From assembly GCA_028382965.1 (NCBI GenBank), contig JAOEUK010000004.1:62001-126000 (forward strand): DNA of 64,000 nucleotides, given 5' to 3'. The position numbers were made by a program, and so were the translations under genes. This stretch comes from Candidatus Puniceispirillum sp. (GTDB lineage Bacteria > Pseudomonadota > Alphaproteobacteria > Puniceispirillales > Puniceispirillaceae). This document shows, piece after piece, positions 17,959 through 27,234 of this stretch; within the stretch, counting starts at the first letter, position 1, and every line of letters starts with the position of its first letter. The notes under the pieces were generated by a model that saw only the letters and a list, made by a program, of their open reading frames with translations, ran no database searches and was not told the origin of the DNA.

Positions 17959-18771
17959 TTAGATTTTTGGTGATTCGTCCAAACGCACCATCAAATCATT
18001 CTTGCCAGTGACAGCTGGATATATTTTCATAACTTTTGGATCATGACCTGGGATAATATGCTGAGGGCTCGGTGCAACTCTATTCAGTTGATCAAAACTT
18101 TCCAACATTTTACCAACGTGAAAGGCAATTACAAATGGACGGTAGCTTTCCATATGTTCATAAAAGTGGCTGGCATCAGAGGCTAAAACTACCCAACCTC
18201 TTTTGGTGTAAATCGAAACAAATTGTAGCCCCGCTGAATGGCCACCGGTACGGTGCAGACGTATCCCAGCGGACAGTTGATCGTCACCATTATAAAAAGT
18301 GACCTTATTTGCATAGTTGAGCCGAACAATGCCGCAAACATCATCAAGTTCAAAAGCCTGCTGTAATTGCGGGTATTGCATATAACGGCCGGTGGCGAAT
18401 TGCATTTCTTGTTCTTGAAGGTGAAATTGTGCGGCAGGAAACCGATCAAAATTACCAGAATGATCATAGTGAAGGTGTGTAAGAATAACATCGCTCACTT
18501 GATCAGCAGCTATTCCAAATTCAGCTATTGTTTGAATTGGGCATTGGATAAAGGTACGACCCCGTTTCTCCGCCATTTTTGCAGTAAAGCCCGTATCAAT
18601 TACAACAATGTGATCTTGTGATTTAGCTAGCCAGACAAAATAATCCATTGGCATTGGACCGTCGTGGGGGTCACCACCAATAAAATGCTCACTGCGCAGT
18701 GCGTCACGCCTTGCGTAACGAATTGCATAAAGTTCATATATAGGAAAATTGGTTTGGTTGGCATTAGGCAT
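17959..18771 (-). CDS. MBL-fold metallohydrolase (N-acyl-homoserine-lactonase-like)
   Basis: 270 residues. The zinc motif is THLHYDHSG (His99, His101, Asp103, His104), with later metal ligands in HRTGGHSAG, LASDASHFY and IPGHDP. The size and the HFIGGDPHDGP segment before the domain fit the AiiA/AttM-like lactonase group of the metallo-beta-lactamase superfamily. It is cytoplasmic, with no signal peptide. Quorum-signal lactonase activity is a family guess; hydrolysis of another lactone or ester is equally open. It is convergent with the SET gene and divergent from the molybdoenzyme gene. Confidence 0.8.
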   Translation of the reverse strand: MPNANQTNFPIYELYAIRYARRDALRSEHFIGGDPHDGPMPMDYFVWLAKSQDHIVVIDTGFTAKMAEKRGRTFIQCPIQTIAEFGIAADQVSDVILTHLHYDHSGNFDRFPAAQFHLQEQEMQFATGRYMQYPQLQQAFELDDVCGIVRLNYANKVTFYNGDDQLSAGIRLHRTGGHSAGLQFVSIYTKRGWVVLASDASHFYEHMESYRPFVIAFHVGKMLESFDQLNRVAPSPQHIIPGHDPKVMKIYPAVTGKNDLMVRLDESPKI

Positions 18772-19011
18772 AATGGCTATCCGTTTGGTTGATAAAAAAG
18801 TGTCATAAATCTAAGTGTGCTGGTCTTCGCGATGCTGGCAACAAAAAAGCGTTCATTGGTAATGTTTTTGACAAAGCCTGAAATTTAAGGATTGCTGATT
18901 TTTGATGGATCTTTATCATCTATGGCGTATTGTTTTTATCGGACTTTATAAAGCTCAACTTTTTAGAAAACACAAAAGGCTAAGAGCTAATAGTTGATGA
19001 AAGGTATAAAC

Positions 19012-21336
19012 ATGAGTTTAACCAGCGCACATTGGGGTACCTACCATGCCCATGTTCAAGATGGTCGCCTGACTGGTTTAAGCCCTTTTACTGAAGATGC
19101 TGATCCAAATGAAATTGGTAAAGGCATTGTTGATGTCATTGATAATGAGTCTCGTATTAGCGGGCCAATGATTCGGAAAAGCTGGCTTGAATTTGGTCCT
19201 GGAAGCTGTCCTGAACGCCGCGGCTTGGATCCGTTTGTGCGAGTGGGATGGGATAAAGCAAATCAGATTGTTGCAGAAGAGCTTAACCGGGTAATCAAGA
19301 CCTTTGGCAATGAAGCAATTTACGCTGGGTCATATGGGTGGGCAAGCGCTGGGCGGTTTCATCATGCACAGAGCCAACTGCATCGGTTTTTGAATAGTGT
19401 TGGTGGTTATACCAAATCAGTTAACACTTATAGCTTTGCCGCAGCTGAGGTGATTTTACCGCATGTGATTGGGAGTTTCCGAGACTACATCTACAATCAA
19501 ACTAGCTGGAAATCAGTTCGAGACCATTGCAAATTATTTGTTGCGTTTGGCGGTGTGCCCCTGAAAAATGGACAAATTAGTCAGGGTGGACTTGGCCGAC
19601 ATATCCAGAAGGAATCTATTTTGGCAGCGTATGAAAATGGGGTTGAGTTTATATCAATTTCACCACTGCGGGCGGATATGATTGAGGATGTTAAGGCTGA
19701 TTGGGTGCGAATTAGACCAAATAGTGACGCAGCACTCATGATTGGCATATGCCATGTATTGCTTGATGAGGGTCTGCACGATCAGGTGTTTCTTGATCGC
19801 TACTGTGTTGGGTTTGCTAAATTTGCTGATTATTTGAAAGGATCTGTTGATGGTGTCATCAAAGACGCTGTATGGGCTGCCAATATTTGCGCCATTGATG
19901 CAGAGATGATCAAGACCCTAGCCCGCCGCATGGCTGCTGCTAGAACAATGTTGTCATTCAGCTGGTCTCTGACACGGCAGGCAAATGGTGAACAGCCGTT
20001 TTGGGCAGGCATTACGTTAGCTGCAATGCTAGGACAGATTGGTTTGCCGGGCGGTGGTTTTGGTCTTGGTTATTCGGCAGTAAATACGGTTGGCAACGAC
20101 ATAAAGCGGTTGCCGGTTGCAGCTTTGCCGCAAGGTGTAAACCCTGTTAGCAACTTTATTCCGGTGGCGCGCATTGCAGATATGCTGCTTCATCCAGGTG
20201 ATAGTTTTGATTATAATGGCGAGCGTTATGATTACCCTGATATTAAAATTGTATATTGGGCAGGAGGTAACCCTTTCCATCACCACCAGAATTTGAAGCG
20301 GTTGGTGAAAGCTTGGCAAAAGCCTGACACGGTCATTGCTCATGAATGGTGCTGGAATGCGCTTGCTAAACATGCCGATATTATTTTGCCTTGCACGACT
20401 ACGCTGGAACGAACAGATATCGCCATGTCTCCAATGGATAATTATTTTGTGTCAATGCAGCCAGCGATTTCAGCAGTTGATGATGCTCTTGATGACTTTG
20501 AGATTTTCAAAGGCATAGCAGCAAAAATGGGTTCGGAAGAAGCATTTACTGAGGGGCGCAGTGCTGAAGATTGGCAACGTTGGATGTATGATGTGACCAA
20601 ACAGGCATCTGCCCAGAAAGGCTATGAATTACCAAGTTATGATGTTTTTCGCGAGGAGGGGTGGTTTAAATTAGCACAACCAGAAGAAACAAATATCATG
20701 CTTGCTGACTTCCGCACAAATCCAGTCGCTAGCCCTTTGGCAACACCGAGTGGAAAAATTGAGATTTACTCTGAAACAATTTTAAGCTTTGGTTATGACG
20801 ATTGTGCACCACACCCATGCTGGTTTGAACCGCCAGAATGGCTTGGTAGTCTAGACTGCGGTGCTCGTCTTCATCTTGTTGGAAACCAGCCAACGGCTCG
20901 TCTTCATTCCCAGTTGGATCACGGTAGTATCAGCCTTGCAACAAAGATTAATGGTCACGAGCCAGTCAAAATTAATCAAGAAGATGCAAGCGCCCGCGCC
21001 ATTGTAGGTGGCGACATCGTCCGCCTTTACAATGATCGTGGTTCCTGCCTTTGTGGTGCAATTGTTAGTGATGATGTCATGCAAGGAGTGTTGATTGTTA
21101 GCACAGGAGCATGGTTCGATCCTGATACAGACGGGTTATCAGGCTTGACCTGTCGTCATGGTAATCCCAATGTTTTGACACCGGATATTGGCACGTCAAA
21201 ACTGGCACAGGGTCCAGCAGCGCATTCCTGTCTGGTTGATATAGAGAAATGGACCGGTGATTCAGTGGTAATTAATGCGCACAAACCTCCTATCATTGAG
21301 GATAATACGACGGCGAATGGCCTAGGTGCATCTTGA
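19012..21336 (+). CDS. BisC/TorZ-type molybdopterin S/N-oxide reductase
   Basis: 774 residues from the ATG at 19012, which has GAAAGG seven bases upstream; an upstream ATG at 18997 would add five residues. The molybdopterin oxidoreductase domain shows YAGSYGWASAGRFHHAQ, which holds the Ser molybdenum ligand region of the DMSO-reductase family, then YWAGGNPFHHHQN, VIAHEWCWNALAKHADIILP, and a C-terminal dinucleotide-binding domain (LHLVGNQPTARLHSQLD). No N-terminal Cys cluster, so no Fe-S centre. No twin-Arg signal, so it is cytoplasmic like BisC (biotin and methionine sulfoxide). It may reduce sulfoxides or N-oxides. The next gene overlaps its stop by four bases. Confidence 0.87.
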   Translation: MSLTSAHWGTYHAHVQDGRLTGLSPFTEDADPNEIGKGIVDVIDNESRISGPMIRKSWLEFGPGSCPERRGLDPFVRVGWDKANQIVAEELNRVIKTFGNEAIYAGSYGWASAGRFHHAQSQLHRFLNSVGGYTKSVNTYSFAAAEVILPHVIGSFRDYIYNQTSWKSVRDHCKLFVAFGGVPLKNGQISQGGLGRHIQKESILAAYENGVEFISISPLRADMIEDVKADWVRIRPNSDAALMIGICHVLLDEGLHDQVFLDRYCVGFAKFADYLKGSVDGVIKDAVWAANICAIDAEMIKTLARRMAAARTMLSFSWSLTRQANGEQPFWAGITLAAMLGQIGLPGGGFGLGYSAVNTVGNDIKRLPVAALPQGVNPVSNFIPVARIADMLLHPGDSFDYNGERYDYPDIKIVYWAGGNPFHHHQNLKRLVKAWQKPDTVIAHEWCWNALAKHADIILPCTTTLERTDIAMSPMDNYFVSMQPAISAVDDALDDFEIFKGIAAKMGSEEAFTEGRSAEDWQRWMYDVTKQASAQKGYELPSYDVFREEGWFKLAQPEETNIMLADFRTNPVASPLATPSGKIEIYSETILSFGYDDCAPHPCWFEPPEWLGSLDCGARLHLVGNQPTARLHSQLDHGSISLATKINGHEPVKINQEDASARAIVGGDIVRLYNDRGSCLCGAIVSDDVMQGVLIVSTGAWFDPDTDGLSGLTCRHGNPNVLTPDIGTSKLAQGPAAHSCLVDIEKWTGDSVVINAHKPPIIEDNTTANGLGAS

Positions 21337-22184
21337 GCTGGATTGAATGGCATGATCATGGGATGGAAGCTCAGTTTAGTCCGCGTGTTTCTATTGGAGC
21401 GGAGGCAGCGGCAGCTTGTCTTGACGAGTGGGCGTTGCAGTCTCAGGCACGAAAGCGTGAATTAACGGGCATATTTGACTTGCCATATGGTGAGCACAGT
21501 CTAATGCGGTTTGACTTACATTTAGGTGATAAGGATAAACCAGTTGTTATCAATTTTCATGGTGGTTATTGGCGTGCTCTCGATAAGTCTGATGTGAATC
21601 ATCATATGGCTGATTTGGCTAAGACTGGTTTTGGTTTGGTTAATATGAACTATCCGCTTTGCCCTGAGGTTAGCTTGGCCCAGATAATACAGCACTTAAA
21701 TCATGGCCTCGCAGAGGTGATTTCTAAACTGAATGACTCTGGCCACAATCAGCCAATTATTTTGATGGGCCACTCAGCTGGTGCTCATATTGCGATGCAC
21801 CTATCGCATAACGAAAAATTACATGGGCGCGTGGTGGGTATTGCAGCATTGTCCGGTATTTATGAAACTGAGTTGGTTAGGAAGCTGAAAGTCAACGATG
21901 ATGTGTGCCTGACAGAATCTGAAGCCAAAAAGTGGAACTGTATAACCCATATGCCTGCCGTTGGGCCATCATATTATGTTGCAGTAGGTGGCGGTGAACC
22001 CTCAGGCTGGATTGATCAATCATGGATTATGACACAGGCGCTAAGCCAACGTGGAGACCCTGTTAAGTTTCATGTTTGTGGAAAATTTCATCATTTCAAT
22101 TTGGTTGACTGTCTTTCAGATTCTAATAATTTAGACGGTGAAAAATTACACAGTTGGATGCTTAGCTTATATCATCAAGAATAA
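21333..22184 (+). CDS. Alpha/beta hydrolase (arylformamidase/kynurenine formamidase-like)
   Basis: 283 residues. NFHGGYWRA gives the HGGxW oxyanion-hole motif and ILMGHSAGAHIA the G-x-S-x-G nucleophile elbow; the catalytic His is likely in GKFHHFNLVD near the C-terminus. The HGGYW type is shared with kynurenine formamidase and hormone-sensitive-lipase-like esterases. It begins at a TTG overlapping the molybdoenzyme stop by four bases, so the two are translationally coupled. An ATG at 21363 is the alternative start. No kynurenine-pathway genes are near, so the formamidase role is not supported by context. Confidence 0.83.
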   Translation: MSWIEWHDHGMEAQFSPRVSIGAEAAAACLDEWALQSQARKRELTGIFDLPYGEHSLMRFDLHLGDKDKPVVINFHGGYWRALDKSDVNHHMADLAKTGFGLVNMNYPLCPEVSLAQIIQHLNHGLAEVISKLNDSGHNQPIILMGHSAGAHIAMHLSHNEKLHGRVVGIAALSGIYETELVRKLKVNDDVCLTESEAKKWNCITHMPAVGPSYYVAVGGGEPSGWIDQSWIMTQALSQRGDPVKFHVCGKFHHFNLVDCLSDSNNLDGEKLHSWMLSLYHQE

Positions 22185-22190
22185 GTTTTA

Positions 22191-23264
22191 TTAGTGTTTT
22201 GATGCTAGATAAAATGAAAGAGTGTCTGCACCGAGTGCTGCAACTTTTTTTGCTTGACCTCCAACTGAGGCTGAGTTGGATGCTGAAGCATTTCCTTCAA
22301 CATGACGTTTTCTCACACCTTGTAAAATAGCAGCAAATCTAAAACATTGAAAGGCTATCAGCGCCTCCCAATTTATAGGAGGGTTAAGATTAGTTTTTTG
22401 ACAGAAAGCTCTTATCAGCGCTCCCTCATCCGGAATGCCAAGTCTTACCCTATTGATCCCTCCAAGGCCTCCAATGGGCCATTTAGCGTCCATCCGTAAC
22501 ATTGTGCACCAGTAACTAAGGTCTATAAATATGGGGCCAAGAGTGCTTAATTCCCAATCGAGCAATGCAGCGATATGGCTTTGATGTTGAATCAGGAGGT
22601 TGTCGAGTCGAAAATCACCATGAATTACGCAAAACCCTGGAGGATCGGATTCAAAGCAATAGGGTAATTTGGTTATCAAAAACTCCATTCCAGGAATGAT
22701 TTCTGTTTCGCTGGCACGATATTGACGTGTCCATGTTCCAAGCTGACGGTCAATGTAGCCAGATGTTTTGCCAAAACCATCAAGGCCAAGTGCAATTGGG
22801 TTAAGTTTCGCTAGAGCTGCCAGTAAATCAATTTTTGCACTGAATAAAGCACTACGACCTGTTGAATTATAGTTATCAAGGGTCGGTTTGAAAAAGGTTT
22901 TTCCATTTACCTCACGCATAATAAAAAACTTTACCCCAATGACCGTTAGGTCATCACAATAAATGATCATTTCTGGAACAGGGATGTCGCTTGGCCTCAG
23001 AGCGCTCATGACTTGATATTCTCGATCGACTGCATGGGCTGATTTTAACAGCAATCCCACTGGTTGTGTGCGAAGCACAAAACGGTCTTCTTTGCCATTA
23101 TCTATGGTTTGAATCCTGTAAGTAGGATTTGATTGTCCTGTTGAAAATTTTTTTAGACCAGTAAGTATGCCAATCTGAGGAGCTGTTTTTTTTACCCATT
23201 TAGCCAACGGTTTTACAAAGGGTGTGCCTGTATTGTTGTCAAGGTTTTTGATGTTTTTTGTCAT
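22191..23264 (-). CDS. Phosphotransferase family protein (ACAD10/11 kinase-domain-like, LvaA-like)
   Basis: 357 residues with an APH/choline-kinase fold. KKFSTGQSNPTYRI is the nucleotide loop. VIHGDFRLDNLLI carries the catalytic loop (His215, Asp217, Asn222), and LLDWELSTLG supplies the magnesium-binding Asp236. SGYIDRQLGTWTRQYRASET is characteristic of the kinase domain fused to acyl-CoA dehydrogenase in mammalian ACAD10/11 and of LvaA in the Pseudomonas levulinate pathway, where it phosphorylates a 4-hydroxyacyl-CoA. Here it is divergent from an SDR, an ACAD and a CoA ligase, the expected partners. It converges on the alpha/beta hydrolase gene. Confidence 0.87.
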   Translation of the reverse strand: MTKNIKNLDNNTGTPFVKPLAKWVKKTAPQIGILTGLKKFSTGQSNPTYRIQTIDNGKEDRFVLRTQPVGLLLKSAHAVDREYQVMSALRPSDIPVPEMIIYCDDLTVIGVKFFIMREVNGKTFFKPTLDNYNSTGRSALFSAKIDLLAALAKLNPIALGLDGFGKTSGYIDRQLGTWTRQYRASETEIIPGMEFLITKLPYCFESDPPGFCVIHGDFRLDNLLIQHQSHIAALLDWELSTLGPIFIDLSYWCTMLRMDAKWPIGGLGGINRVRLGIPDEGALIRAFCQKTNLNPPINWEALIAFQCFRFAAILQGVRKRHVEGNASASNSASVGGQAKKVAALGADTLSFYLASKH

Positions 23265-23330
23265 GATATATTTCTGTTTTGCCAGTGATTTTTGCCTAAA
23301 TAAAAAATATCGATATTAAAGAAAGTGATG

Positions 23331-23346
23331 ATGACAAGATTGTTTT
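23331..23346. promoter_or_regulatory. Candidate operator ATGACAAGATTGTTTT (copy 2)
   Basis: Identical over 16 bases to 10637-10652 and also in a divergent promoter region, here between the phosphotransferase and SDR genes. The core ACAA-GA-TTGT is an inverted repeat. Confidence 0.4.
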
Positions 23347-23492
23347 GACCATCCCGACCCAGCTAGCGTAAGCTTAAAATGATTTTTAAAGTATTAAAAA
23401 AACAAAAACATTGACAATAGAAAAATCTGTACTGAACACCACTAATCACTTTGAAGCCGCCTTATAATAGATTTTATTTTTGGAAAAATTAT

Positions 23493-24227
23493 ATGACTAA
23501 ACAGCTTGATAAAAAATTGATTTTAGTCACTGGCGCTGCACGTGGGCTAGGCGCCCTATTTTGTCAAGCAATTGGTGTGGCTGGAGGTACGGTGCTTGCC
23601 CTAGGGCGCGATGAAGCTGCACTGGCAAAGATGGTGGCTAAATTACCAGGCAAAGGGCACGAGGTAATTGTTGCTGACGTTACCGACAGTGAATCTGTTG
23701 CCAATCAGTTAAAGGGACGCTGTTTTGATGGTTTAGTGAATAATGCAGGTGTTGCGATGAGTGCAGCACTTATTACAAGTGATGAAGATGAAGTAAGGCG
23801 TGTAATCGACACCAACTTTCTTGGTAGTTTATGGATATTGCAGGCTGCTGTTCCAGCATTAAAAGCATCTGGTGGCGGTGTTATTGTTAACATTGCTTCT
23901 GTGCTTGGCCACCGGCCACTGGCTCATACAGGCATTTATGCTGCAAGCAAAGCTGCTGTCATTCAGATGACCAGGTCTGCTGCTCTGGAACTGGCACGTG
24001 ATGGTATACGGGTGAATGCGCTTGCGCCCGGCTATGTGATTACTGATTTAAATCGATCTTTTTTGGAAAGTGAGACCGGTGTAAAGCTAAAAAAACGAAC
24101 GGTTTTTCGTCGCTTTGCCACCCCTGATGAGTTGATTCCGGCACTGCTTTTTCTTCTTGATCCAGCGAATACTTATATGACTGGTGAGACTTTGACCATT
24201 GATGGCGGTATGAGCGCTGGGCTTTGA
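23493..24227 (+). CDS. Short-chain dehydrogenase/reductase (SDR)
   Basis: 244 residues. LVTGAARGLGALFC is the TGxxxGxG NAD(P) loop, LVNNAGVAMS the NNAG motif, IVNIASV carries the catalytic Ser strand, and IYAASKAAV is YxxxK; DGGMSAGL ends the fold. A classical SDR oxidoreductase. The ATG at 23493 is preferred over a TTG at 23451 for length, with GGAAAA about ten bases upstream. It is first of three plus-strand genes with the ACAD and CoA ligase. In the levulinate (lva) pathway an SDR helps interconvert phosphorylated/hydroxyacyl intermediates, so a similar step is plausible here. Confidence 0.87.
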   Translation: MTKQLDKKLILVTGAARGLGALFCQAIGVAGGTVLALGRDEAALAKMVAKLPGKGHEVIVADVTDSESVANQLKGRCFDGLVNNAGVAMSAALITSDEDEVRRVIDTNFLGSLWILQAAVPALKASGGGVIVNIASVLGHRPLAHTGIYAASKAAVIQMTRSAALELARDGIRVNALAPGYVITDLNRSFLESETGVKLKKRTVFRRFATPDELIPALLFLLDPANTYMTGETLTIDGGMSAGL

Positions 24228-24266
24228 CATGATGTTTTTAAGATTAGAATAAAGGACTGGCATATC

Positions 24267-25475
24267 ATGGATTTTTCAATTGAAGCCAAATTACAAGCAG
24301 ATCAGGCTAAAATATTTGCCTTTGTGAAGGATCACATTGTGCCACTTGAAGCTGTTGCCAAAAACTATGACCCATATGATAATATTGACATGGCCGTGTT
24401 AAAGGGCCTTCGCGCGCAAGTAAAAGCCGCAGGTTTATGGGCACCTCAAATTCCGCTTGATCAGGGTGGGCTTGGTTATGGCCCGATTGGCATGGCTGTT
24501 TTGTATGAAGCAATGAACTATTCGATTTTTGGACCTGTTGCTTTTAATTGTGCGGCGCCTGATGACGGCAATATGTATATTTTAAATAAAGTTGCTAGCG
24601 AGGCACAAAAGGATCGTTGGTTGTTACCTATTATCAACGGCGATGTAAGATCCTCTTTTGCAATGACTGAGCCTGCGCCTGGCGGAGGTTCTGATCCAAA
24701 TATGATCCAAACAACTGCTAAGAGGGCAAATGGAAAATGGGTTATCAATGGGCGTAAATGGTATATTACTGGTGCTGGTGAAGCGGCGCATTTTATTCTG
24801 ATGGCAAAAACAGGTGACGGTGCCCGTGATGGATTAACTGCGTTTTTATTCCATCGTGATGACCCAGGTTGGCACATTGAACGGAGAATTGGCATTATGG
24901 GGCCTGAAGAGCATGGCGGGCATTGTGAACTTGTTTTTGATGGTATGGAATTAGATGATGAACGTGTGCTCATGGGAGAGGGAAAAGGCCTAAAAGTTAC
25001 ACAAATTCGTCTTGGGCTTGCCCGACTGACGCACTGCATGCGCTGGCTTGGCCTGTCCAAACGAGCCGTTGATATTGCTAGTGATTATGTTAGTCATCGA
25101 AGTGGCTTTGGCATCAAGTTGATCGATCGTGAGTCAATTCAAATGAAGCTTGGTCAAGCTGCTATGGATATTGAAATAGGCCGTGTTATGGTTATGCGAG
25201 CGGCATGGCGGATTGAGAATGGATCAAAAGCTCGACAGGACATTTCGATAGCAAAAATTCACGTCTCGCAACTACTTAATCGGGTCACTAGTGATGCTAT
25301 TCAAATTTGTGGTGCGCGGGGCTATTCGAAGGATACCGTGCTTGAGTGGATTTATCGTTATGGCCGTCAGGCGCTGCTTGTTGATGGTGCAACTGAAGTT
25401 CATCAAATGGTAATAAGCCGATTTTTGCGGCAGGCTGAAAGTAACTTTTGGGGGTGGGGTGTTGGCCATGACTAA
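24267..25475 (+). CDS. Acyl-CoA dehydrogenase (ACAD10/11, LvaC-like)
   Basis: 402 residues. SFAMTEPAPGGGSDPNMIQTT is the FAD-binding segment with the PGGGSDPN variant typical of ACAD10/11 relatives. KWYITGAGEA, FGIKLIDRESIQMKLGQAAMDIE and QICGARGYSKDT follow, and VDGATEVHQMVISR replaces the usual Y-E-G-T-S-E-I. With the separate phosphotransferase and SDR next door it reproduces, as individual genes, the domain set of the fused mammalian ACAD10/11. Those act on 4-hydroxyacyl-CoA through a phosphorylated intermediate. It is 39 bases after the SDR and 25 bases before the CoA ligase, which has AAGGAGG ahead of its start. Confidence 0.9.
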   Translation: MDFSIEAKLQADQAKIFAFVKDHIVPLEAVAKNYDPYDNIDMAVLKGLRAQVKAAGLWAPQIPLDQGGLGYGPIGMAVLYEAMNYSIFGPVAFNCAAPDDGNMYILNKVASEAQKDRWLLPIINGDVRSSFAMTEPAPGGGSDPNMIQTTAKRANGKWVINGRKWYITGAGEAAHFILMAKTGDGARDGLTAFLFHRDDPGWHIERRIGIMGPEEHGGHCELVFDGMELDDERVLMGEGKGLKVTQIRLGLARLTHCMRWLGLSKRAVDIASDYVSHRSGFGIKLIDRESIQMKLGQAAMDIEIGRVMVMRAAWRIENGSKARQDISIAKIHVSQLLNRVTSDAIQICGARGYSKDTVLEWIYRYGRQALLVDGATEVHQMVISRFLRQAESNFWGWGVGHD

Positions 25476-25500
25476 ACAGGAAAGTAAGGAGGTTTAATCC

Positions 25501-27147
25501 ATGTCTAATGAGCAAGCAGGAAAATTATTTTCTGCGTTGGATATGCAGGGTGCTGATACACAGCCATTGTCACCAGTGCATTTTATTCAGAGGGTTTCCG
25601 GTGTTTTTGGAGACAAAATAGCAATTTGTTACGGTGATCGTCGCGTCACTTATTCGCAATTTGGTGCGCGCTGCATCCAACTAGCTGCAGCCATTATTAA
25701 CGCGGGCATAAAGCCGCAAACCACAGTCTCTGTTTTTTGTCCAAATGTTCCGGAAATGCTTGAATTGCATTTTGCGGTCCCGATGACAGGTGCTGTTCTT
25801 AATACGATTAATACACGTCTTGATGCAAAAACAATTGCCACAATTCTTGACCATGGTGAAAGTCAAATGCTGTTTGTTGACTGTGAATATGCTGATGTTG
25901 TTGAGGAAGCATTGACCATTTGTGACCGCAGGATTCCAGTAATTGGTATTGATGATCCAGCGGTTGACATTGGCCGAGTGATTGGGGATGAGGATTATGA
26001 AACATTTCTTGCCCGTGCTCCAGCTGATACGCCCTTGTTTGATTTGCAAGATGAAACTCTGCCAATTTCCTTAAGTTATACATCAGGCACAACAGGAAAT
26101 CCAAAGGGTGTGGTCTATTCACATCGTGGAGCAGCATTAAATGCACTTGGTAATGTTCTTGCAATGGGGCTTACCACAAACAGCATTTATTTGTGGACCC
26201 TTCCGCTTTTCCATTGCAACGGTTGGACTCATCCTTGGGCAGTCACTGCGGTTGGTGGCACACATGTTTGCCTTCGCACAGTCGATCCAGCAGAAGTATT
26301 TCGTATAATAGAAGCTGAAGCGGTAACTCATATGGCAGCGGCACCAATTGTTTTGTCTATGTTGATTCATGCCCCTGATGGGGACAAGCCAAAGACAAAA
26401 AGATCTATTCCTGTGCAGGTTGCAACTGGGGGGGCCGCACCACCAAGCAAGGTTATTGACGATATGGAAACCATGGGTTTCAAAATCACTCACCTTTATG
26501 GGCTAACCGAGTCTTATGGACCATCCCTGATTTGTGAGATGCAGGCTGATTGGGAAGACTTGCCACTTGCAAAACGGGCGCAGAAAATGGCTCGTCAAGG
26601 AGTGCCGCACATACTTGCAGGGGATTTTAAAGTGGTTGATCCAGGGACTATGCTACCTGTCCCCACAGATGGAAAAACCATAGGTGAGATAGTGCTAAGA
26701 GGGAACACTGTCATGAAGGGCTATTTAAAAAACCTTGAAGATACAGCAAGTGCATCATCTGGTGGGTGGTTTCACAGTGGTGACCTTGCGGTTATGCATC
26801 CCGATGGCTACGCCGAAGTGAAAGACCGGTCAAAGGATATCATTATTTCGGGGGGTGAGAATATTTCTAGCCTAGAGGTTGAAGAGGCGCTTTATCAGCA
26901 CCCTGATATTATGGAGGCCGCTGTAGTGGCACGGCCTGATAGCAAATGGGGAGAAACACCTTGTGCTTTTATTACATTGAAGCCGGGTGTAGATGCCCCC
27001 GCGCCGGACGCTTTGCGAACTTTCTGTCGCGAACATTTAGCAAGCTATAAATTACCAACCCATTTTGTATTTTCTATTTTACCAAAAACCCAAACAGGTA
27101 AGATTCAGAAAACAGTTCTTCGTGAACAAGCAAAGGACATTAAATAG
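25501..27147 (+). CDS. Acyl-CoA synthetase (AMP-forming; LvaE-like position)
   Basis: 548 residues of the ANL superfamily. SLSYTSGTTGNPKGVVYSH is the P-loop (A3), LYGLTESYGP is A5, GWFHSGDLAVMHPDGYAEVKDR are A7/A8, IIISGGENISSLEVE is the hinge, and KTQTGKIQK contains the C-terminal catalytic Lys. It activates a carboxylic acid to its CoA thioester through an acyl adenylate. AAGGAGG ends eight bases before the ATG, one of the strongest ribosome sites in the window. It is last of the SDR-ACAD-ligase operon; it would supply the acyl-CoA that the phosphotransferase/ACAD pair acts on. Chain length is not readable. Confidence 0.9.
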   Translation: MSNEQAGKLFSALDMQGADTQPLSPVHFIQRVSGVFGDKIAICYGDRRVTYSQFGARCIQLAAAIINAGIKPQTTVSVFCPNVPEMLELHFAVPMTGAVLNTINTRLDAKTIATILDHGESQMLFVDCEYADVVEEALTICDRRIPVIGIDDPAVDIGRVIGDEDYETFLARAPADTPLFDLQDETLPISLSYTSGTTGNPKGVVYSHRGAALNALGNVLAMGLTTNSIYLWTLPLFHCNGWTHPWAVTAVGGTHVCLRTVDPAEVFRIIEAEAVTHMAAAPIVLSMLIHAPDGDKPKTKRSIPVQVATGGAAPPSKVIDDMETMGFKITHLYGLTESYGPSLICEMQADWEDLPLAKRAQKMARQGVPHILAGDFKVVDPGTMLPVPTDGKTIGEIVLRGNTVMKGYLKNLEDTASASSGGWFHSGDLAVMHPDGYAEVKDRSKDIIISGGENISSLEVEEALYQHPDIMEAAVVARPDSKWGETPCAFITLKPGVDAPAPDALRTFCREHLASYKLPTHFVFSILPKTQTGKIQKTVLREQAKDIK

Positions 27148-27234
27148 TCAATTATAGTTGGCTGAGTGTAAATGTTTTATTGGCACCGGCATGCGTAAAT
27201 CGGAGCACCAATCATGGCATGTCACAATAAGTAT

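Noticed and set aside
24518-25060. 180-codon open frame antisense to the ACAD
   Set aside because: A shadow of a strongly supported acyl-CoA dehydrogenase; arginine/serine/proline-rich with no family resemblance.
27176-27215. Imperfect inverted repeat (ATTGG...CCAAT) between convergent genes, possible terminator
   Set aside because: Mismatches interrupt the stem and there is no T-tract on either side.
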